Shown: positions 18,047-27,443, numbered from the stretch's first letter. The stretch is DNA of 64,000 bases from Streptomyces antarcticus (GCF_026627255.1 NZ_JAPNLM010000021.1:62001-126000); one strand, 5' to 3'. Notes: generated from the sequence alone by a model not told the origin. Made by a program: numbers and translations.

Positions 18047-20320
18047 ATGTCCGAGAAGAATCCGGTGAAGGCCGTCGCCGCAAAGATCGCCGACGTCATG
18101 CACGCCGGTCCGGCAGGGGGCCCCGAAGAAGGGGTCCCCGGCAAGCCGGCCCTCGTCTCCCCCCAGCTGGCCGAGCCTGTCGATCCGATCGAGCCGTTGC
18201 CGCCGAAGGCGGACCAGAGCGGCCCCGAGACGGTCAGCCCGACGGGGCAGCCCACGGGCGCGGAGCAGGCCCGGATGGCGCAGAGCGGTGCGTACCTGAC
18301 CACCGCGCAGGGTGTCCGCCTGCCGGATACGGACCACTCGCTCAAGGCGGGCCCGCGGGGGCCGGTGCTGCTGCAGGACCATCACCTGCGCGAGAAGATC
18401 ATGCACTTCGACCACGAGCGGATCCCGGAGCGCGTGGTCCACGCCCGAGGGTCGGCCGCGCACGGCGTCTTCCAGTCCTACGGCACGGCGCAAGCCGTCA
18501 GCAAGGCCGCCTTCCTCGCCCGGGACGTCGAGACTCCGGTGTTCGTCCGCTTCTCCACCGTGCTGGGCTCGCGCGGCTCCGCCGACACCGTGCGCGACAC
18601 CCGGGGCTTCGCGACGAAGTTCTACACCGAGGAAGGCGTCTTCGACCTGGTCGGGAACAACATGCCGGTGTTCTTCATCCAGGACGCGATCAAGTTCCCC
18701 GACGTCATCCACGCAGCCAAGCCGCATCCGGACCGGGAGATCCCGCAGGCGCAGAGCGCGCACGACACGTTCTGGGACTTCGTGTCCCTACACACCGAGG
18801 CCACCCACCACACCCTGTGGAACATGTCCGACCGGGGCATCCCGCGCTCCTACCGGATGATGGAGGGCTTCGGCGTCCACACGTTCCGCCTGATCAACGC
18901 CCAGGGCACCAGGACGCTGGTGAAGTTCCACTGGAAGCCCAAGCTGGGCGTGCACTCGCTCGTCTGGGAAGAGGCGCAGATCCTGGCCGGGGTGGATCCC
19001 GACTTCCACCGCCGGGACCTCTTCGACGCCATCGAGTGCGGTGCGTTCCCGCAGTGGGAGCTGGGCATCCAGACGTTCCCCGACACCGAGGACCAGATGT
19101 TCGAGGGGATCGACCTCCTCGACTCCACGAAGATCGTGCCGGAGGAGCTCGCGCCGGTGAAGCCGGTGGGGCTGCTGACGCTGAACGCGAACCCGTCGAA
19201 CTTCTTCGCCGAGGTGGAGCAGGTCGCCTTCCACACCGGCCACCTGGTCCCCGGCATCGACGCCACCGACGACCCGCTCCTCGCCGGACGGAACTTCTCC
19301 TATCTGGACACGCAGCTCACCCGGCTCGGCGGCCCCAACTTCCCCCAGCTGCCCATCAACCGGACCCACGCGCCCGTCAACGACATGCAACGCGACGGCA
19401 TGCACCAGACAGCCGTACACCGCGGAGTCGCCCCCTACAAGCCCAACAGCCTCGACGGCGGCTGCCCCTTCTTCGCCGGCGCCGACACCGGAGCGTTCAT
19501 CGAAGTACCCGTCGAAGTCCCGGCCGGACGCAAGGTCCGCGAAGCACCCGCCTCCTACAGCGACCACTTCTCCCAGCCCCGCCTGTTCTGGCTCAGCATG
19601 AGCCCGGTCGAGCGCGAGCACATCATCGCCGCCTACACCTTCGAACTGGCCAAGTGCTACGAGCAGGCCGTGAAGGAACGCACCCTGGCCGTGCTCGCCA
19701 ACATCGACCCCGAGCTGTGCGCCCAGGTCGCGGTAGGGCTCGGGCTGCCGGCGCCGGCCGCCACCGAGCCCCTCGCGGACGTCCGCCCGAGCCCCGCCCT
19801 GTCCCAACTCGGCCGCACCTGGCCGCTGGACGGACGCGTCATCGGCATCGTCACCGGCCAGGCCCTCGACATGACCGGCGTCCGCGAAGCCCGCGAGGCC
19901 GTCCTGAACGCCGGCATGGTTCCCCTGGTCATCGCCCCGGCCGGCGGCGTGCTCGGCGCAGACGGTGACCCGGTCACCGTCCAGCGCACCTTCGCCACCG
20001 CACGCTCGGTCGAGTTCGACGCGCTCGTGTTCGCGGGCGTGCCCGGAATGGGCGCCGACGCCTACGGCGCCCGCGACGCCAAGGCCGGAGCCCCCAGGCC
20101 GCCCGTCAGTGACCCGCGTGTCCTGGCTCTCCTCACCGAGGCCTACCAGCACGGCAAGGCCCTCGCGGGCTGGGGCGGCGCCGAAGCCCTCTTCGAGGCC
20201 GCCGGGATCTCCGTCGGCGAACCCGGCGTCACCATCACCGAGGGATTCCAAGGACTGCCACGACTCCTGGAGCTGCTCGCGGCCCACCGCGTCTGGGAAC
20301 GCTTCCCCGCCGCAGTCTGA
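18047..20320 (+). CDS. katE: Large-subunit (HPII/KatE-type, clade 2) monofunctional catalase
   Basis: 757 residues, the length of large catalases with a C-terminal flavodoxin/DJ-1-like domain. It has the distal histidine His132 in VVHARGSAAHG, the heme-facing NNMPVFFIQDAIKFPD segment, and the proximal heme-ligand tyrosine Tyr419 in NFSYLDTQLTRLG. The C-terminal DJ-1/PfpI-like domain spans about residues 600-757 (VIGIVTGQALDMTG, LVIAPAGG). It breaks down hydrogen peroxide. The ATG at 18047 has GGAGA six bases upstream. A GTTT-15-GGGTCA element (17981-18005) loosely resembles Streptomyces sigma-B-type promoters; this is inference. The symbol denotes family type only. Confidence 0.92.
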   Translation: MSEKNPVKAVAAKIADVMHAGPAGGPEEGVPGKPALVSPQLAEPVDPIEPLPPKADQSGPETVSPTGQPTGAEQARMAQSGAYLTTAQGVRLPDTDHSLKAGPRGPVLLQDHHLREKIMHFDHERIPERVVHARGSAAHGVFQSYGTAQAVSKAAFLARDVETPVFVRFSTVLGSRGSADTVRDTRGFATKFYTEEGVFDLVGNNMPVFFIQDAIKFPDVIHAAKPHPDREIPQAQSAHDTFWDFVSLHTEATHHTLWNMSDRGIPRSYRMMEGFGVHTFRLINAQGTRTLVKFHWKPKLGVHSLVWEEAQILAGVDPDFHRRDLFDAIECGAFPQWELGIQTFPDTEDQMFEGIDLLDSTKIVPEELAPVKPVGLLTLNANPSNFFAEVEQVAFHTGHLVPGIDATDDPLLAGRNFSYLDTQLTRLGGPNFPQLPINRTHAPVNDMQRDGMHQTAVHRGVAPYKPNSLDGGCPFFAGADTGAFIEVPVEVPAGRKVREAPASYSDHFSQPRLFWLSMSPVEREHIIAAYTFELAKCYEQAVKERTLAVLANIDPELCAQVAVGLGLPAPAATEPLADVRPSPALSQLGRTWPLDGRVIGIVTGQALDMTGVREAREAVLNAGMVPLVIAPAGGVLGADGDPVTVQRTFATARSVEFDALVFAGVPGMGADAYGARDAKAGAPRPPVSDPRVLALLTEAYQHGKALAGWGGAEALFEAAGISVGEPGVTITEGFQGLPRLLELLAAHRVWERFPAAV

Positions 20321-20404
20321 CCCGACCGTACGGCCTTCCCCCTACGGGCCCCTGCGGCCGCCGGCGAGCGCCGGTGTCCGCGGGAGCCTGGCGCCGTGCG
20401 CTGA

Positions 20405-20614
20405 TCACGGGCGGCCGTGGGAGTCCTTCTCGAGCAGGTCTCCCGCTCTGCGCTCCAGGAGAACCGGCAGGTACGTGCGTACCCGGGCGTACCGGAACTC
20501 GTCGTACGCCGTCTGCACCGCGCCGTCGACTGCCTCGGTACCAAGGGCGGGGTGGGTCTTCAGCAGGCGCTCGGCGACGTGACGGACCATGGAGGCGTCC
20601 TCGGTTTCCATCAT
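20405..20614 (-). CDS. Small three-helix-bundle-type protein (copy 1 of an inverted pair)
   Basis: 69 residues, almost all helical: VRHVAERLLKTHP, then VDGAVQTAYDEFRYARVRTY and LPVLLERRAGDLL. The pattern fits the short three-helix-bundle (DUF3562-like) proteins of actinomycetes. The ATG at 20614 follows AGAAGG. Its closest relative is the gene at 21096 on the opposite strand, which shares most of the helix residues; the two are inverted and face outwards from an epimerase relic. Function unknown. Confidence 0.7.
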   Translation of the reverse strand: MMETEDASMVRHVAERLLKTHPALGTEAVDGAVQTAYDEFRYARVRTYLPVLLERRAGDLLEKDSHGRP

Positions 20615-20729
20615 TCGCACCTTCTATCCCACAAACGCGTATCTTCACGTCCCGCCGGCCTGACTTGGCCTGATCCCGCAGCCCGCACGTCACATCAGTA
20701 CGCCCTTGCCCCCTGGAGCGGCCTCTTCG

Positions 20730-21061
20730 ACGCACGTACCTTCGCGATGCCCGCGGCCCCCCTGCGGGCGGCACTGGCCGTGGCATCGAGCCTGCGCCTG
20801 GTGCCCGCCTCACCCGACCTGCTGTCCGACGCCGTGCTGCGCCTGCCCCTGATGGACTGCGCCCGCGCACGCACGGAGCTGGACCGGGAGCCGCGACACA
20901 CGTCGGTGGAGGCCCTCCAGGAGGTCCTCGCCGGGTTGCAGGCCGGTGCGGGAATGGACACCCCGCCCCTCGCGGCCCACGGCACGGGCGGCCGCCTGCC
21001 GCCTGCCGCTCACAACGGCGGAAGATCGACTTCCCGGCTGCATCCCGCGCCGCGAAACTGA
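20730..21061 (+). pseudogene. C-terminal relic of an NAD-dependent epimerase/dehydratase (SDR)
   Basis: The frame to the stop at 21059-21061 reads SSLRLVPASPDLL, LPLMDCARARTELDREPRHT and EALQEVLAGLQAGAGMDTP. This is the characteristic end of Streptomyces extended-SDR sugar-epimerase-like proteins, where the Cys-Ala-Arg-Ala-Arg helix packs on the substrate domain. The Rossmann N-terminal ~200 residues are missing and upstream sequence is unrelated. It therefore looks 5'-truncated. An ATG at 20748 exists but would give only a non-functional fragment. Confidence 0.75.
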
Positions 21062-21095
21062 AGGAAGGCGATCCCGGAGAGGACTGAGGCGCACG

Positions 21096-21320
21096 ATGAC
21101 GGATTCGGAGGATGCCGCTGCCATTCGCCACGTTGCCGAGCGGCTGATGAAGACGCACCCCGGCCTGGACGCCGGGCTGGTGCACAGCACGGTACAGACG
21201 GCGTACGAGGAGCTCAGGTACGCGCGTGTACGTACCTACCTGCCGGTCCTGATGGAACGCAGAGCCAAGGACCTGCTGCCCGAGGAGCGGACGGAACCCC
21301 GAGCCCGACCCTCGAGCTGA
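21096..21320 (+). CDS. Small three-helix-bundle-type protein (copy 2 of an inverted pair)
   Basis: 74 residues with the same helices as the 20405 gene: IRHVAERLMKTHPGL, TVQTAYEELRYARVRTY and LPVLMERRAKDLL. The ATG at 21096 lies 26 bases after GGAGAGGACTG, a weak site. It starts 35 bases after the stop of the epimerase relic. It ends in a charged tail rich in Glu, Arg and Pro. Role unknown; homology to the inverted copy suggests duplication. Confidence 0.72.
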   Translation: MTDSEDAAAIRHVAERLMKTHPGLDAGLVHSTVQTAYEELRYARVRTYLPVLMERRAKDLLPEERTEPRARPSS

Positions 21321-21561
21321 TCCCACGACGCCCCCGCCGGCTTCAGGCTCCGCGCCGGGGGCAATGGCATGCGATCAAGGCCTGGACGCGCGATCATGCG
21401 GGGGCCTGGCTCGAGACGAGGCCGGCGCTCCTGTGCCGCGAGGGCGTCCGGCCCCCTCCCGAGGCCCTGCTCCTGAACGTGCTGCCGCGACTCCCACCGC
21501 ATCCGCATGGCCATGGGACGTCAGCGACCCATGACGTCGCGCCTCGGAGAACGCTGCTCGC

Positions 21562-22881
21562 TCACCCTCGCGACAGTGCCAGATCACGCAGCCGCCGCCA
21601 GTCCAGGCGCGACTTCGGCCGGGGGACACCAGGGCGGTTCCGCGGGACACGTACGCGCAGGGCTCCGGGACGGATCACACAGCGTACGGGTGTCGGGAAG
21701 GAGAGCGACTCGCCGTCGACGCCGGCCTGTACCTCGAGTCCGTCGGCGTCGACGACGACTTCCCGGGCGGTCATGACGGTGAGACCGGCCGAGTGTTTGC
21801 CGCGGAGGAGATCGGCCGCCTGCACCGCGTTGTCGACCTTGATGCTCACCACCCCGAGAACACCCGCGTCGAGGCCGTCCCGACGTCCGAGGCCGGCCGG
21901 GTCGCCCACGCGATACGGGTTGTTGCTCACGAGCACCCCCTGAGGTGAGGTGATCCTCTTTCCCCCGCCATAGAAGTCAAGGCGAGAGCCAAGGTGGTGG
22001 GTAAGGATGTCCGGCAGCAGGCCGAGGATGGTACGGATCTTGTCGTCGCGGTAGGCAGGGCTCTGCACCACCTCCGCGTAGGCGCCGAACGACACGTTGT
22101 TGACGAAGGTCCGTTCGCCGATGCGACCCAGGTCGACACGGAGTTCGACACCGTCGGTGAGTGCCTGCAGGCACGTGGAAGGGTCGGCGCGGTCGAGTCC
22201 GAGATCGAGGGCGAAGTGATTCCGTGTCCCGGCTGAGATCACCATGAAGGGCACTCCGTGCTGCGCCGCCACACCGGCGACGAGGGCCTGCGTACCGTCT
22301 CCGCCGGCTACGCCGAGGAGGTCCGCACCGTCCGTCAGAGCGTTGTGGGCGATGGCGGCGACATCCTGAGGGTGCGCGGGGTCGAGCAACACGACCTGTG
22401 CGCCGAGTGCTTCGGCCTGCTCCTTGAGCCTGAATCTTCCGACCTTCCCGCCGCCCGAGCGCGGATTCATGATGAGGAAGGGGCGTGCGGGTGGAGGAGT
22501 GGGGTATTCGGCCGGAGCGGCCCGTCCGATGGTGTCGCCGAGCGCGGTCCAGCCGGCGAGGTACACCACGGCCCACAGGGCAGCCAGGACGAACACCGTC
22601 CAGAGCAGACCGACGGAGAGGAAGAACCCGATCACCGCCGCCTGTGCGGCAATAGCCAAGGCGACCGCCAGTGTCCTGGTCACGCCCCTGCGGCTGAAGG
22701 CCCACCACAGTCCGGCCGCGGTGACCGCGAGTCCGGCCAGCGCGACAGCCGCCAGTTCCAGGCTCTTGACACCCGCGACCACCAGCGGAAAGGCCGCAGC
22801 GGTGACCGCCGCGGCCAGCGTCAGGCGGGCAGCCCACCGTCGTGCCGTACTGCCGCGGTGCCCGGCGGCGCTTCCACCCAT
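21562..22881 (-). CDS. Diacylglycerol kinase-catalytic-domain membrane protein
   Basis: 439 residues: four hydrophobic helices in the first ~130 residues, then a DAGK/NAD-kinase-like catalytic domain with LIMNPRSGGGKVGRF near 145-160, GVAGGDGTQALVAGVA near 195-210 and GTRNHFALDLGL, the lipid-kinase signature. It probably phosphorylates a lipid such as diacylglycerol at the membrane. The ATG at 22881 has GGAGGA four bases upstream; the frame extends further 5' only because a decayed SDR fragment is in phase. The fusion of an N-terminal membrane region with DAGK is common in Streptomyces. Confidence 0.85.
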   Translation of the reverse strand: MGGSAAGHRGSTARRWAARLTLAAAVTAAAFPLVVAGVKSLELAAVALAGLAVTAAGLWWAFSRRGVTRTLAVALAIAAQAAVIGFFLSVGLLWTVFVLAALWAVVYLAGWTALGDTIGRAAPAEYPTPPPARPFLIMNPRSGGGKVGRFRLKEQAEALGAQVVLLDPAHPQDVAAIAHNALTDGADLLGVAGGDGTQALVAGVAAQHGVPFMVISAGTRNHFALDLGLDRADPSTCLQALTDGVELRVDLGRIGERTFVNNVSFGAYAEVVQSPAYRDDKIRTILGLLPDILTHHLGSRLDFYGGGKRITSPQGVLVSNNPYRVGDPAGLGRRDGLDAGVLGVVSIKVDNAVQAADLLRGKHSAGLTVMTAREVVVDADGLEVQAGVDGESLSFPTPVRCVIRPGALRVRVPRNRPGVPRPKSRLDWRRLRDLALSRG

Positions 22882-23058
22882 GATTCCTCCGTAGCTCGTA
22901 CGTCCACTATCGCGCGGTGGGCGCGGGCCCGGTGCCGTCCCATTCGGGCACGCCCGCCGACGTGTAGGCGCCTGCCGCCACGGCAGGTCATCGAGGATGA
23001 GGATCTCCGATCCCCCGTACTGCCCGAAGCCGGGCGTGACGCGTCCGTCCCGTCCCGT

Positions 23059-23148
23059 CCCGCCGCGCAGGGACAGGGCGTAGGCCGTGCTCGTGCCGAT
23101 CCCCCGTGCGGCGCCGGTCACCACGGCGAAACGGCCCGCCAAGGGATG
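23059..23148 (-). pseudogene. N-terminal relic of a short-chain dehydrogenase/reductase
   Basis: The minus-strand frame reads LAGRFAVVTGAARGIGTSTA, the complete NAD(P)-binding TGxxxGIG motif and first helix of a classical SDR. After ~30 residues the similarity stops and the frame runs into the 5' region of the lipid-kinase gene. Only the first strand-helix unit is left, so this is a truncated gene start. Confidence 0.7.
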
Positions 23149-23404
23149 CGCGCCGGTGCGCTGCCGCCGAGAGCGGGTCCTCATGGCAGGCGCCTGCGCG
23201 ACCGCACCCGTTCCACACCGGTACCGGCCCCTCGCGTTCCTCCGGGAACGGCGATCGTACGTACAGCGCCTTCACGGCACCTCCGTCGTCCGCCGCTGCG
23301 GGTCACGGACACGCCGGCCATGCGGCGGGGAGCTGTCGGCCGGTGTCGAGGCGTAACCGGGGCCCTGGTGCGCGGGTGGCGGCCGGGCAGGCTAGTTTGC
23401 TCGG

Positions 23405-23845
23405 ATGAGTCTTCTTGATGATGTGGCCGAGCGTGACGGATGGCGCTGCTGGGTGTGTGACGAGCCGGTGGACCCCGACGAGTCGGTGAACGACCCGCGG
23501 GGGCCCAGTGTCGACAGCCGGACCGCCGACCGGAAGGCCAAGGTCGCCGAGCGGCTCGCGCACCGCGGGTGCAATACCCGCAAGGGTGCGGTCAAGGTGG
23601 TCATCGCCTGGCCGGAGCGCCTGTACGTGGTCGAACCGGCGCCGTTGATCGCCGTTGCCGACAGGCTGGAGCGCAAGGGTGGCCGCGAGATGGTGGGCCG
23701 TTGTCCGACCAGGAAGGACGCTCAAGAGGCGGCGGATTGGCTGGTGGACCGGTTCTCCCGCCTGGTACCGGGGATGCCGGTGACCGCCGGCATCGAGGCG
23801 GGCGGCGGCCAGTTCCTCGTCATCCTGGCCACCGGCCGCCGCTGA
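23405..23845 (+). CDS. HNH-endonuclease-like small protein
   Basis: 146 residues. The start CWVCDEPVDPD (a CxxC zinc knuckle) and the later HRGCNTRKGAVK match the ends of an HNH/McrA-type module, in which the second half normally reads CNxxKG. The C-terminal ~60 residues are a separate alpha/beta domain of unknown function (WPERLYVVEPAPLIAV, TAGIEAGGGQFLVIL). Nuclease activity is uncertain because the central histidines are not obvious. The ATG at 23405 lacks a clear ribosome site. Isolated gene, convergent with the DUF2231 gene. Confidence 0.65.
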   Translation: MSLLDDVAERDGWRCWVCDEPVDPDESVNDPRGPSVDSRTADRKAKVAERLAHRGCNTRKGAVKVVIAWPERLYVVEPAPLIAVADRLERKGGREMVGRCPTRKDAQEAADWLVDRFSRLVPGMPVTAGIEAGGGQFLVILATGRR

Positions 23846-23991
23846 CCGGGGATCACCCGCGCACCCACCCTGGCGTCGAGTGTCGGTCATCCGACTGCCC
23901 ATGAGCGGCCCTGTCCCCGCCCCACAGGGAACCCATCTGCCCGTTGTCGGGTCAGCGCAGGCGGGCGGAGCGACCGCGCACGAGGTGCCGC

Positions 23992-24594
23992 TCATGTTCC
24001 GGCATGTGCTCCGACGGCCTGCCGGTAGGCCACGTGCCCGCCCAAGGCACCGCTGGCGGCCACGGCGGCGAGCCCGCCCAGGGACCACATGCGGCCCTTC
24101 GCCGGCCGGCCGCGGAGCCGCGCTGCCAGGGAGGCGGTGTAGAAGGCCACCGCAGCGACGTTGGAGACCGCGTGAGCCAGGCCGACCCTCGCCTGTTCGG
24201 CGGGAAGGTCTGCCCAGTCCGCCCAGCCGGCCATCGCCGCCGGGGCGACCCCGGCCAGTCCGACGGCGGTCAGGGCCGTGGTCGCGTGCCTCGTGCCGGG
24301 TACGAGGTCGAGTACGGAGGCGGACAGCCAGCACCCGACGGGGACCTGCACCAGCACCGGGTGCACGGGGTGTCCCAAGGGCCTGCCGCGCAGCAGATCC
24401 CGCATTCCGCCCAGGGGGAGCGCGCTGATCCTGTGCTGGAGCATCCTGATCGCCGGATCGGCGGCTTCTGTCTGCTCGAGGCGGTCCAGGGTCGTCAGCC
24501 ACCATTTCGACACAGTGCTGAGGGCCGTAGGTTGCCCCATGGGCGAGGTGTCGGAGTCGAAGTCGGAGTCGGAGTCGGAGTCGTGTGAGTTCAT
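23992..24594 (-). CDS. DUF2231-type membrane protein
   Basis: 200 residues with the family motif LRGRPLGHPVHPVLVQVPVG around residues 68-87 and three to four hydrophobic helices after it, ending GGHVAYRQAVG. DUF2231 proteins are predicted four-helix membrane proteins, often linked to redox or heme functions but not characterised. The N-terminus carries an Asp-Ser repeat (residues 5-15) encoded by a hexanucleotide tandem repeat at 24557-24585. The ATG at 24594 has a weak ribosome site. Confidence 0.75.
   Translation of the reverse strand: MNSHDSDSDSDFDSDTSPMGQPTALSTVSKWWLTTLDRLEQTEAADPAIRMLQHRISALPLGGMRDLLRGRPLGHPVHPVLVQVPVGCWLSASVLDLVPGTRHATTALTAVGLAGVAPAAMAGWADWADLPAEQARVGLAHAVSNVAAVAFYTASLAARLRGRPAKGRMWSLGGLAAVAASGALGGHVAYRQAVGAHAGT
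24557..24585. repeat. Hexanucleotide tandem repeat encoding Asp-Ser
   Basis: Repeats of GAGTCG/GAGTCC-type hexamers lie inside the 5' end of the DUF2231 gene and give alternating Asp-Ser residues. Such arrays can slip during replication. Confidence 0.85.
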
Positions 24595-24695
24595 GCACGA
24601 CGCCTACCCGGCGTCATGCCGCGATCCCGTCTCGGGCCGCGACTGCACCCGAACGATTTCCTGGGACGGGGCGGTGGAGCCCGGACCGCCCGGAC

Positions 24696-26018
24696 TCATC
24701 GCTGCGGAGCGGGTGTTCCTGTCGTTGACAGTGGCGAGGCGTCGGTCAGGTCGGCACCGGTGGCGGCGTCCCGCTCGGAGTGGTGGACGCCGTGCCAGTC
24801 CAGGCACATGACGGTCGCGTCGTCGTCGAGGTGGCCGTCACCCGCGTCGACGATGGCCTTGATCAGGGTGCGGGCGGCTTCGCGGGGATGCAGTGCGCGG
24901 GTGCGGATGATCAGGTCCGGCAGGTCGAGGTTCTCGGCGTTGCGTTCCAGCATCCCGTCGGTCAGCATGACGAGCCGGTCACCCGGGCGCAGGTCCAGCG
25001 CCTGCACCCGGTAGTCGTTGGCGCGCGGGGTGTAGAGGCTGAGACCGAACGGGGGATCGATTCTCGGAATGATCTCGTGGACCTCCCCGTCCCGCATGCG
25101 CAGTGGCCAGGGGTGTCCGGCGTTGACGAACTCCGTCCGGCCGTCGAGCAGGCTGATGCGCAGCAGCTGGCCGGTGACATAGCCACTGCGGCCGTGGTCG
25201 CGCATGGCCTGGTCGGCTTGGTGGGCCTGTTCGGCGAGGTCGGCGCCCGCCCGCCGGGCCCGTCGCAGGGCGCCCACCACCAGGGTGGCGAGCAGCGCTG
25301 CGGCGACGTCGTGGCCCATGGCGTCGGTCACGGAGAGCTGGACCGTATCCCGGTCGATCACGTAGTCGAAGGTGTCGCCCCCGACATGGTCGGCGGGCTC
25401 CAGCGCCCCTGCGACCGAGAACTGTGCCGCCTCACATGCCAGTGACGCCGGGAGGAGCCGGTGCTGGATCTCCGCGGCCAGGCTCAGCGGCTTGGTGCGC
25501 CGGCCCCACTGGTACACATCGGTGTGGGACCGGTTGGCGATGACGATGTACGCCAGTGCGTGCGCGGTCTCGCCGATCTCCCGCATCACTTCCTCGCCCG
25601 GTACCGCGGGCAGGAACAGTTCGAGGAGGCCGATGGCGTCCCCGCGGTTGGTCACCGGGGCCACCACGCGCACCAGCGGGCTCTCGCCCCTGTGCTCCAC
25701 CTGCGGCTGCTGGCTGCGGATCACGCCCTCGTACAGGGTGCCGCGCAGCGGAATCCGCTGGGCCGGCTCATCGGTCTCCACGCTGTCCGCGACTCCCAGC
25801 CGTACGACCGAGCTGCCCGTGAAGTCGGTGATCAGGAACGACACCGAGACGGCCCCGAGGTGGTCCTTGAGCATGCGCGCAACCACGTCGAGCGACTCCA
25901 CCGGCGCCGCGGTCTCCGCCGCCTCCAACGCCCCCGCCAACGTCATCGCTCTGCCCCGGCGGCTCCCGCCCTTGGGGGGACGAGAGATCCGCTCGCCGTC
26001 CGGCTTTCCTGCGGTCAC
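24696..26018 (-). CDS. GAF-PP2C (SpoIIE-type) protein serine/threonine phosphatase
   Basis: 440 residues in the same architecture as the 16362 protein: a GAF-like sensor (SLDVVARMLKDHL, VAPVTNRGDAIGLLELFLP) followed by PP2C/SpoIIE with SLAAEIQHRLLPAS, GGDTFDYV (metal site), VTDAMGHDVAAAL, NAGHPWPLRMRDG and LDDDATVMCLDWHG. It would dephosphorylate a STAS partner. The GTG at 26018 follows AAGGGG and is preferred; an ATG at 25946 is the fallback. It lies 414 bases from the STAS gene at 26433 on the same strand, so the pair may be a functional unit. Confidence 0.85.
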   Translation of the reverse strand: MTAGKPDGERISRPPKGGSRRGRAMTLAGALEAAETAAPVESLDVVARMLKDHLGAVSVSFLITDFTGSSVVRLGVADSVETDEPAQRIPLRGTLYEGVIRSQQPQVEHRGESPLVRVVAPVTNRGDAIGLLELFLPAVPGEEVMREIGETAHALAYIVIANRSHTDVYQWGRRTKPLSLAAEIQHRLLPASLACEAAQFSVAGALEPADHVGGDTFDYVIDRDTVQLSVTDAMGHDVAAALLATLVVGALRRARRAGADLAEQAHQADQAMRDHGRSGYVTGQLLRISLLDGRTEFVNAGHPWPLRMRDGEVHEIIPRIDPPFGLSLYTPRANDYRVQALDLRPGDRLVMLTDGMLERNAENLDLPDLIIRTRALHPREAARTLIKAIVDAGDGHLDDDATVMCLDWHGVHHSERDAATGADLTDASPLSTTGTPAPQR

Positions 26019-26432
26019 AGCGACCCCTTGCTGTTCGATGCGGCCCCCGGACTCCGTCCCGGATGCGCGCGAAGATCCGCGCCAAGGCGGCACCGGACAG
26101 CTCACATTCCACCACGGCGCCCCCCGAGGCCCCGTAGTTCGCCCGCACCAGCCCCACCACCCGACCAGACAGGTAACCTCCGCCACGGCCGCACCCCATG
26201 CATCCCTGGCACGACACGCGATCGTCTACCCGCCGGGAGCCGGCCCACGCTCGCGAGCGGCAGGAGATGAGAACCCGGCATGGGACGGCCTCGGTGACAT
26301 CACCGATCACGTCGCGACGACCTCCCCCGACCCTGCCCACCGCAGGTCACGGAGCGTGTGACGCGGCCCGTCAGCTGTGGGCGCGGAACCGAACCGCTGC
26401 CCCCGGTAGCCGGCCGTCACCCGAATCCGGCG

Positions 26433-26831
26433 TCACAGGGTGTTCCCGTCCGTCGGTGCCGGGGCGGCTGGTAGGGGGTCGAGGGTGAAGAGGGCGAGGG
26501 CTCCGGTGCGGTGCAGGAGTTTGACGAGCTGGGGGTTGGCCGCCCGCAGACGCAGGGTGCGGCCGTGGGAAAGGGCTGTGAGCTGGGCGCGCAGGAGGAT
26601 GTTCAGACCCGTGGAGTCACAGAACCCGAGCCCGCCGACGTCGACCGTGATCTCCGCGGGGCCGCCGGGATCGATGACCGCGCGCCGCAGGGCCGCGTCG
26701 ATCGCGGCAGCGCGCCCGCTGTCCAGATCCAGCTCGCCGGACACGTAGACAAGGTCCGGCCGATCGGCTGGTACCGGCCGCTGTGACGGGTGGTCGTGGT
26801 CGTGGCCGTAGCCGTGGCCGTGGTCGGTCAT
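26433..26831 (-). CDS. STAS-domain anti-sigma-factor antagonist (copy A, intact)
   Basis: 132 residues. The N-terminal ~20 residues are His/Gly/Asp-rich (HGHGYGHDHDHP), possibly metal-binding. Residues ~25-118 form a STAS domain with LGFCDSTGLNILLRAQL, where the Ser after CD is the predicted phosphorylation site switched by HATPase kinases and PP2C phosphatases. The ATG at 26831 is preceded by GGGGGAA. It is transcribed away from the leader RNA of copy A. A frameshifted paralogue lies at 49175-49515 beside copy B. Confidence 0.87.
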   Translation of the reverse strand: MTDHGHGYGHDHDHPSQRPVPADRPDLVYVSGELDLDSGRAAAIDAALRRAVIDPGGPAEITVDVGGLGFCDSTGLNILLRAQLTALSHGRTLRLRAANPQLVKLLHRTGALALFTLDPLPAAPAPTDGNTL

Positions 26832-27050
26832 GGTTCCCCCGTGGTCGATGTCCTGTTGTGACCGTAGCCGCCTGCGCCGCGCCGAAACCCCCGTGACAGC
26901 CCGACCCCGCGTCTCTGACCTGCCGCGTGAGGGCGCCGCCATCGTCCCTGGGGCCGCTCCCTGCGCCGCTTCCGGAGGCAGCGAGCGCCTGCATCCCACC
27001 GCGCCTGATTATCTCCTCGCCCGTGGCGCGAAAACCTATGACGGCCAGAG

Positions 27051-27079
27051 TAGACATTGCGGGATCGCGTGGTTATGGT
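27051..27079 (+). promoter_or_regulatory. Predicted sigma-70/HrdB-type promoter of leader copy A
   Basis: TAGACA (27051-27056), a 17-base spacer, TATGGT (27074-27079). The same elements and spacer recur at 49716-49744. A start near 27086 would put the TSS before the conserved hairpin CTCTC...GAGAG. Confidence 0.6.
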
Positions 27080-27343
27080 TTCTCTCGTAGCCCAGAGAGA
27101 CCGAAGGGCCTGGCAGAGACGAACTGCCGGGCAGCAGTACCCGCAAGACAGGTAGTCGCAGTTCAGCAGTGCGGTGCGGTGGTGGAGTTCCGAAGCCAGA
27201 GCGGTTGCAGGACGGCGACGGGACTGGCGACCGGACCGGGTGGCCCGCAGTCATCAGGGGCTGCCGTCGGCAGTACGCAGTACCCAGCAGTGAAGTCAGT
27301 GAGTGGTACCTCGGTGAAGGCGTCGGCTGCGGGCGCGCGCATC

Positions 27344-27408
27344 GGGAGGTTCGGCAGTGGGGTTCCAAGCCAGAGCAGACGCAGGACGGGCGACGGGGCT
27401 GGCTGCCG
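27344..27408 (+). repeat. 65-bp element, single copy in leader A
   Basis: Matches the two identical 65-bp copies at 50008-50072 and 50201-50265 with one base difference. A degenerate version (~45 bp) lies at 27170-27220. Its core reads GGTTCNAAGCCAGAGCAGACG. Confidence 0.85.
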
Positions 27409-27443
27409 AAGGCGTGGCGCTCGGTCAGGTCACGCGCAGTACG

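Noticed and set aside
18788..20287. A 499-residue minus-strand frame antisense to catalase
   Set aside because: Catalase has clear motifs and a ribosome site; the antisense frame is Gly/Val/Asp-rich without a domain.
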